Shown here: one piece after another, positions 1 through 5,276 of the stretch
Numbering within the stretch: the stretch's first letter is position 1
Layout of the letters: the number at the start of each line of letters is the position of its first letter
Assembly: GCA_024690695.1 (NCBI GenBank)
Contig: JAILOS010000017.1
Location: 1-5,276, forward strand
DNA length: 5,276 bases
Reading direction: 5' to 3'
DNA from: Oscillospiraceae bacterium
GTDB taxonomy: Bacteria; Bacillota_A; Clostridia; Oscillospirales; Oscillospiraceae
Made by a program: the position numbers and the translations under genes
The notes under the pieces: generated by a model
The model's database searches: none
What the model was told of the DNA's origin: nothing
Seen by the model: only the letters and a program-made list of their open reading frames with translations

Positions 1-127
1 ATTCCTGCGAATTCTCAAAGCGTCTAAGCGAGCTTGTACCGTCCATAGAATCTCCGCAGTCAAGAAATTCTTTTCTATATGCTTGAATCTGTTGAGCATA
101 TTCGATGGCAGGTTCTGTCAGTTTCAT
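1..127 (-). CDS. GNAT-family N-acetyltransferase, N-terminal fragment
   Basis: The gene reads leftwards from ATG at 127 and leaves the window after 42 codons. The peptide begins MKLTEPAIEYAQQIQAYRKE and continues FLDCGDSMDGTSSLRRFEN. The 'AYR.EFL..GDSMDG...LRRF' pattern is typical of the N-terminus of predicted acetyltransferases of the COG3981 type, which belong to the GNAT superfamily and transfer an acetyl group from acetyl-CoA to an amine; the substrate of this group is not known to me. The acetyl-CoA binding part lies outside the window. The start is supported by a purine-rich SD (GGGGGGAAG read on the minus strand, 135-143) about 7-10 nt upstream and by a promoter further up. The fragment is clearly more AT-rich than the glycosyltransferase and rpoB genes, which may reflect a different origin. 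Family assignment is from recognition of the N-terminus only. Confidence 0.8.
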   Translation of the reverse strand, partial: MKLTEPAIEYAQQIQAYRKEFLDCGDSMDGTSSLRRFENSQE

Positions 128-171
128 GGTTCAGCTTCCCCCCATACAGGCGCCGGATTATTAATGGATTC

Positions 172-199
172 ATTATACTATAGCCGGTCAAAAAAACAA
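172..199 (-). promoter_or_regulatory. Promoter of the acetyltransferase gene
   Basis: On the minus strand the -10 box TATAAT (172-177) is perfect and is preceded, after 16 nt, by TTGTTT (194-199). The predicted transcript would start about 38 nt before the ATG at 127. The -35 box lies within the T-rich tail of the upstream tRNA terminator, so terminator and promoter share bases. The -35 assignment is weaker than the -10; TTGTTG with a longer spacer is an alternative. Confidence 0.6.
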
Positions 200-239
200 C
201 AAGAAAAACCTCTCTTGTCACGGTAGACAAAAGAGGTTT
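190..239 (-). terminator. Intrinsic terminator after tRNA-Leu
   Basis: Arms 206-219 and 226-239 form a 14-pair stem around a six-base loop (220-225). The only non-Watson-Crick position (214/231) is C.A on the plus strand but G.U on the minus strand, so the hairpin is continuous only in minus-strand RNA. In that direction it is followed by a T-rich run (TTCTTGTTGTTTTTTT) covering roughly 190-205. It starts 7 nt after the 3' end of the tRNA and would end both the tRNA transcript and any readthrough from the glycosyltransferase gene. Confidence 0.9.
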
Positions 240-245
240 CTTTGT

Positions 246-330
246 TGGTGCGAGAGAGGAGACTTGAACTCCCACGTCGGTTGACACACGCCCCTCAAAC
301 GTGCCTGTCTACCTGTTCCAGCACTCTCGC
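246..330 (-). tRNA. tRNA-Leu (anticodon GAG)
   Basis: An 85-nt class II tRNA is encoded on the minus strand, with 5' GCGAGAG at 330 and an encoded CCA at 246-248. The parts fit: a 7-bp acceptor stem (GCGAGAG/CTCTCGC), a D arm CTG/CAG with the GG of the D loop, an anticodon stem CACGT/GCGTG around the loop TTGAGGG (anticodon GAG, reading CUC and CUU), a long variable arm with stem GTC/GAC, and a T arm GGGAG-TTCAAGT-CTCCT closed by one G.U pair. The long variable arm and GAG anticodon identify leucine. It has its own promoter upstream and a terminator just downstream, so it can be expressed as a single-gene unit. Confidence 0.97.
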
Positions 331-339
331 ATATTACGC

Positions 340-351
340 CCGATGCATCGG
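340..351. repeat. 12-bp perfect palindrome in the tRNA leader
   Basis: CCGATGCATCGG is a perfect palindrome with no spacer. It lies between the predicted start of the tRNA transcript (near 397) and the mature tRNA 5' end (330), 10 bp before the tRNA. It could be a protein-binding site, a processing signal or chance. No function can be assigned. Confidence 0.3.
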
Positions 352-403
352 TTGCATTGAAAACCGCGATCATCAAAGCGCCGCCGCATTTAAGGCATGG
401 GCT

Positions 404-431
404 ATTATAGCAGATTATTGCGTTTTGTCAA
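404..431 (-). promoter_or_regulatory. Promoter of tRNA-Leu, overlapping the glycosyltransferase stop
   Basis: The minus strand shows perfect TTGACA (426-431) and TATAAT (404-409) boxes with a 16-nt spacer, and a TGC extension directly before the -10. The predicted start is near 397, giving a ~67-nt leader that must be trimmed from the tRNA. The -35 box is built from the final codons of the glycosyltransferase gene (encoding ..KLDKTQ), and that gene's TAA stop (415-417) falls inside the spacer. Confidence 0.88.
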
Positions 432-1644
432 GTTTTTTTTCACCGTCCTCGCAACGGCGAAGCGATACGAGCCAGTACGCTCCGGTCGTGATCAGCGCGA
501 GGATCAGCGCTCGGGCGCCGTGATCCATCGTCAGCAGCCAGCGCTGGGCGAGGTAGGCGTGGTAGCCGAGGATCGAGGCAAACTGTACGAGCGCGGCAAC
601 AGGGAAAAGCTCGGGCGCGGCGAAGGCCAGGATGACGCTCAGCGCGTCCGCGCCGAAGAAATAGCGGTCGTGCATGTGGGGCAGCAGGAAGGGGATGCCG
701 ATCGCCAGCAGCAGCGCCGCCGCGAGGATCCTTCGGTCGCTGAGACGGCGGCGGAAAACGAAGCACACGCCCAGCACCAGCAGCATGAACAAAAAAGCGG
801 CGAGGATCCCGATCCGTCCGGCCAGCGCCGGATCGGCCGGATCCCGGATCAGCGCGAAGACGGAAGGGGAGTTGTAGTTGAGCCCGTCGCCGATGCTGCC
901 GGTCTGTCCGAGGTAGAGCGTGAGCGTCTCAAAAAACGGCCGCCCGGCGATCACCGCCGGCAGAATGGATACGACGTAGCTCAGCGGGAAAACCGGCAGA
1001 TGCTTCCAGCGGAGCTTGCCCGTGAAGAGCAGGGCCGCAAAAACCGGGATCAGGAACACGGCCTGCAGCTTGAAGCCGAAGGAGAGCGCAAGCAGGATCA
1101 TCGAGCGCCACGGACGGTCGTCCAGCGCGTCGGCCAGGGCCAGCACGGCCAGCGCGGCGTAGATGCTGTCGCACTGTCCCCAGAAAGCGCCGTTGAGGAA
1201 CACGGTGGGCAGCAGCAGCAATGCAAAGAAGACGCCGATGCGCCGGACGGGATCCTCCGTCATGCGGGAGACCAGCCGAAGCCCGCCCCAGGCGAGCAGC
1301 ACGTCGAACAGAACGCTCAGCAGTTTGATCAGATACAGATCCCTGACCGGCAGATAGGAAAAGAAGGCGAGAAGCGTCAGATAGGGCACGTTGTAGTTGC
1401 CGAGATTCTGGTTCAGCGCGGCAAAGCCGCCGTTGTTCCGGTAAAAGTCGACCCAGGGGCCGAGAAACCACTGATAGTCCAGCGTTTCGTAGTCGAAAAA
1501 CAGCAGCCGCGGGACGAAAGAGGCCAGCAGCAGCGTGAAGACAACCGAAAACGACGCGGCGCTTTTGAGCCGAACGCGGCGGCTCAGCAGCAGAAAGGCC
1601 AGGACGGCCTCGGCAAACAGGAACAGAGCGGCGACAAATTTCAT
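415..1644 (-). CDS. Multi-pass membrane glycosyltransferase, GT-C type (COG5542-like)
   Basis: The product of 409 residues has many hydrophobic segments, starting with an N-terminal membrane anchor (residues 3-20). The first long loop after the second segment carries two acidic residues in FFDYETLDYQWF (D51, D56), as expected for GT-C enzymes, which take sugars from polyprenyl-phosphate donors outside the membrane. NGAFWGQCDSIYAAL (from residue 151) and HMHDRYFF (323-330) match motifs of Gpi18-related mannosyltransferase-like bacterial proteins (COG5542). The sugar and acceptor cannot be read from the sequence; a cell-envelope polysaccharide or lipid glycan is a reasonable inference. I chose ATG 1644 because AGAGGG (minus strand) lies 9 nt upstream and the protein then starts directly with a membrane segment. 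The frame stays open to an ATG at 1770, but that would place the terminator hairpin and leader inside the coding region. The gene is transcribed away from rpoB, without its own terminator before the tRNA. Confidence 0.85.
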   Translation of the reverse strand: MKFVAALFLFAEAVLAFLLLSRRVRLKSAASFSVVFTLLLASFVPRLLFFDYETLDYQWFLGPWVDFYRNNGGFAALNQNLGNYNVPYLTLLAFFSYLPVRDLYLIKLLSVLFDVLLAWGGLRLVSRMTEDPVRRIGVFFALLLLPTVFLNGAFWGQCDSIYAALAVLALADALDDRPWRSMILLALSFGFKLQAVFLIPVFAALLFTGKLRWKHLPVFPLSYVVSILPAVIAGRPFFETLTLYLGQTGSIGDGLNYNSPSVFALIRDPADPALAGRIGILAAFLFMLLVLGVCFVFRRRLSDRRILAAALLLAIGIPFLLPHMHDRYFFGADALSVILAFAAPELFPVAALVQFASILGYHAYLAQRWLLTMDHGARALILALITTGAYWLVSLRRCEDGEKKLDKTQ

Positions 1645-1662
1645 GGCGGCGTACCCTCTATG

Positions 1663-1689
1663 AAAAAGGGCAGGAGAGCTTCTCCTGCC
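1663..1689 (-). terminator. Intrinsic terminator within the glycosyltransferase leader
   Basis: GGCAGGAGA (1669-1677) and TCTCCTGCC (1681-1689) form a perfect 9-bp stem with a 3-nt loop. In the minus direction the stem is followed by CTTTTT (1663-1668), whereas in the plus direction there is no T-tract. It lies between the glycosyltransferase promoter and its start codon, ending a few bases before the SD, so it would stop transcription before the gene unless overridden. The only gene that can feed it in this window is the glycosyltransferase leader itself. Confidence 0.82.
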
Positions 1690-1703
1690 GTAATAAAAAA
1701 CTC

Positions 1704-1732
1704 TTGACTTTCCGATAGTACGGGTGTAAAAT
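1704..1732 (+). promoter_or_regulatory. Promoter of rpoB
   Basis: TTGACT (1704-1709) and TAAAAT (1727-1732) are separated by 17 nt, a good sigma-A type match. The predicted start near 1738-1741 gives a leader of about 140 nt before rpoB. Its spacer coincides with the second arm of the minus-strand leader stem, so the glycosyltransferase transcript runs straight through this promoter. It implies that rpoB has a promoter of its own here rather than depending only on an upstream rplJL unit. Confidence 0.7.
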
Positions 1733-1785
1733 AACTTGCTATGTTTTGCAGGGGGAGTGGCAATTCTCACCCACTATCTGCTCAA

Positions 1786-1814
1786 AGTATAGCATCTCAA
1801 CGCGGTTAAATCAA
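1786..1814 (-). promoter_or_regulatory. Promoter of the glycosyltransferase leader
   Basis: On the minus strand TTGATT (1809-1814) and TATACT (1786-1791) are 17 nt apart, with a TGC extension just before the -10. The predicted start, near 1779, falls one base before the first arm of the long-range leader stem, and the two predictions support each other. It lies inside the transcribed leader of rpoB, downstream of the rpoB promoter and facing it. Confidence 0.7.
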
Positions 1815-1848
1815 CACCGGGCGAAAAAGAATCAACAACTCACCCGGG

Positions 1849-1861
1849 CGTTTTCAAAACG
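1849..1861. repeat. Small inverted repeat in the rpoB leader
   Basis: CGTTTTCAAAACG is symmetrical around one central base, 3 nt before the rpoB SD. Just upstream, CCGGG at 1817-1821 is complementary to CCCGG at 1843-1847, so a weak hairpin could form in the leader RNA. These could affect rpoB translation, but the signals are short and may be chance. Confidence 0.2.
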
Positions 1862-1879
1862 AACAAGGAGAGTGCGCAC

Positions 1880-5134
<3,255 letters not shown>

Positions 5135-5137
<3 letters not shown>

Positions 5138-5241
5138 ATCTTAAAGCAAACGGTGTGAGCCAGGGTGATGCCATATATAGTGAAGTTGTGGCTTTACTTA
5201 TGGATTTTTATGTGTATAATATAGAAGAGGAACTGCAATAG
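5135..5241 (+). pseudogene. C-terminal fragment of an unrecognised protein, joined to rpoB
   Basis: After the rpoB stop, a different frame (codons starting at 5137, 5140, ...) is open for about 35 codons to TAG at 5239-5241. It reads NLKANGVSQGDAIYSE and then VVALLMDFYVYNIEEELQ, ending in a likely amphipathic acidic helix. It is AT-rich and uses TTA and two ATA codons, unlike rpoB. The stop is directly followed by an intrinsic terminator, as at the true end of a gene. There is no convincing start: GTG 5155 and ATG 5200 lack an SD. I therefore read it as the 3' end of a gene whose front is absent, joined to rpoB at about 5134-5137. I do not recognise the family. A chance open frame is possible, because 35 codons is short. 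Confidence 0.5.
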
Positions 5242-5273
5242 GGCAGTAGCAGATGATGCTACCGCCCTTTTTT
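5241..5273 (+). terminator. Intrinsic terminator at the right end
   Basis: GGGC (5241-5244) pairs with GCCC (5264-5267) and GTAGCA (5246-5251) with TGCTAC (5257-5262), with one A.C mismatch between them and a five-base loop. Six Ts follow (5268-5273) on the plus strand. The base of the stem overlaps the last base of the TAG stop of the upstream fragment, which supports the view that a gene ends there. Confidence 0.85.
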
Positions 5274-5276
5274 AAG

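Larger units (their letters stand above)
1663..1779 (-). promoter_or_regulatory. Candidate riboswitch or attenuator leader of the glycosyltransferase
   Basis: From a predicted start near 1779 the leader RNA immediately enters a long-range stem: 1768-1778 (GATAGTGGGTG read on the minus strand) pairs with 1714-1719 plus 1722-1726 (ACTATC and CACCC), 11 bp with a 2-nt bulge. It closes a 41-nt region (1727-1767) that can hold a small UUGC/GCAA hairpin. The first arm can instead form AGUGG/CCACU (1771-1775 with 1756-1760), a competing fold. CCUGC inside the loop (within 1747-1753) is complementary to GCAGG of the terminator's first arm in RNA order, a possible antiterminator. The leader then ends in the intrinsic terminator at 1663-1689. 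Architecture suggests conditional termination; a stand-alone ~117-nt small RNA is the alternative. I recognise no known riboswitch class. Confidence 0.5.

Noticed and set aside
397..1707. A 436-codon plus-strand open frame antisense to the glycosyltransferase
   Set aside because: It is the codon-register shadow of the membrane protein gene, rich in Gln/Arg/Glu as expected for the complement of hydrophobic codons, with no SD or recognisable motif.
1645..1770. Start of the glycosyltransferase at ATG 1770 (42 extra residues)
   Set aside because: There is no SD there, it would begin about 9 nt after the predicted transcription start, and it would put the terminator hairpin and leader stem within the coding sequence. 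ATG 1644 has a proper SD and gives a normal membrane-anchored N-terminus.
1727..1775. Cobalamin riboswitch in the glycosyltransferase leader
   Set aside because: Only a partial resemblance to the central GGUG..AAU..CCCCGC stretch is present. The preceding AGGGAA-type element and the downstream conserved blocks (GCCACUG, GGGAAGG, CCAGGAGACCUGCC) are missing, and the leader is too short.
5155..5276. Group II intron beginning at GTGTG (5155)
   Set aside because: The GTGTG start is suggestive, but the 20 bases before it are not rpoB exon sequence and already contain the stop, and a terminator follows within 90 bases. No intron domain V is visible.

Overview
The window looks like chromosomal DNA from a GC-rich member of the Clostridia, perhaps an Oscillospirales/Ruminococcaceae-type gut Firmicute. 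This is inferred from the style of the RpoB sequence, strong SD sequences, near-consensus sigma-A promoters and a COG3981-type acetyltransferase. The two large genes are GC-rich and use no TTA, CTA or TCA codons over almost their whole length. The first ~240 bases and the last ~140 bases are visibly richer in AT.

Left part, all on the minus strand and read right to left: a GT-C type multi-pass membrane glycosyltransferase (start 1644, stop 415), a tRNA-Leu(GAG) gene (330 to 246) with its own near-perfect promoter, a strong intrinsic terminator (stem 206-239), and the first 42 codons of a GNAT acetyltransferase (start 127) that runs off the left edge. Spacing is tight: the tRNA -35 box lies in the last codons of the glycosyltransferase, and the acetyltransferase -35 box lies in the T-rich tail of the tRNA terminator.

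Centre (1645-1879): a divergent intergenic region between the glycosyltransferase and rpoB. Each gene has a good promoter, but the promoters face each other, so the predicted 5' ends of the two transcripts overlap by about 40 nt. The glycosyltransferase leader begins with an 11-bp long-range stem and ends in a perfect 9-bp terminator hairpin just before its SD. This is the layout of a riboswitch or attenuator, and I cannot assign it to a known class.

Right part (1880-5137): rpoB, the RNA polymerase beta subunit, with its active-site and rifampicin-pocket residues intact. It stops abruptly after ...HARSTGP, where the family continues with [26 protein letters not shown] and roughly 100 or more further residues. 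The DNA beyond changes to AT-rich sequence that does not encode the missing part. It carries, in another frame, what looks like the last ~35 codons of an unrelated protein, followed at once by an intrinsic terminator at the window edge. This is either an assembly chimera or a real insertion/rearrangement inside an essential gene, and it is the most important thing to check here.
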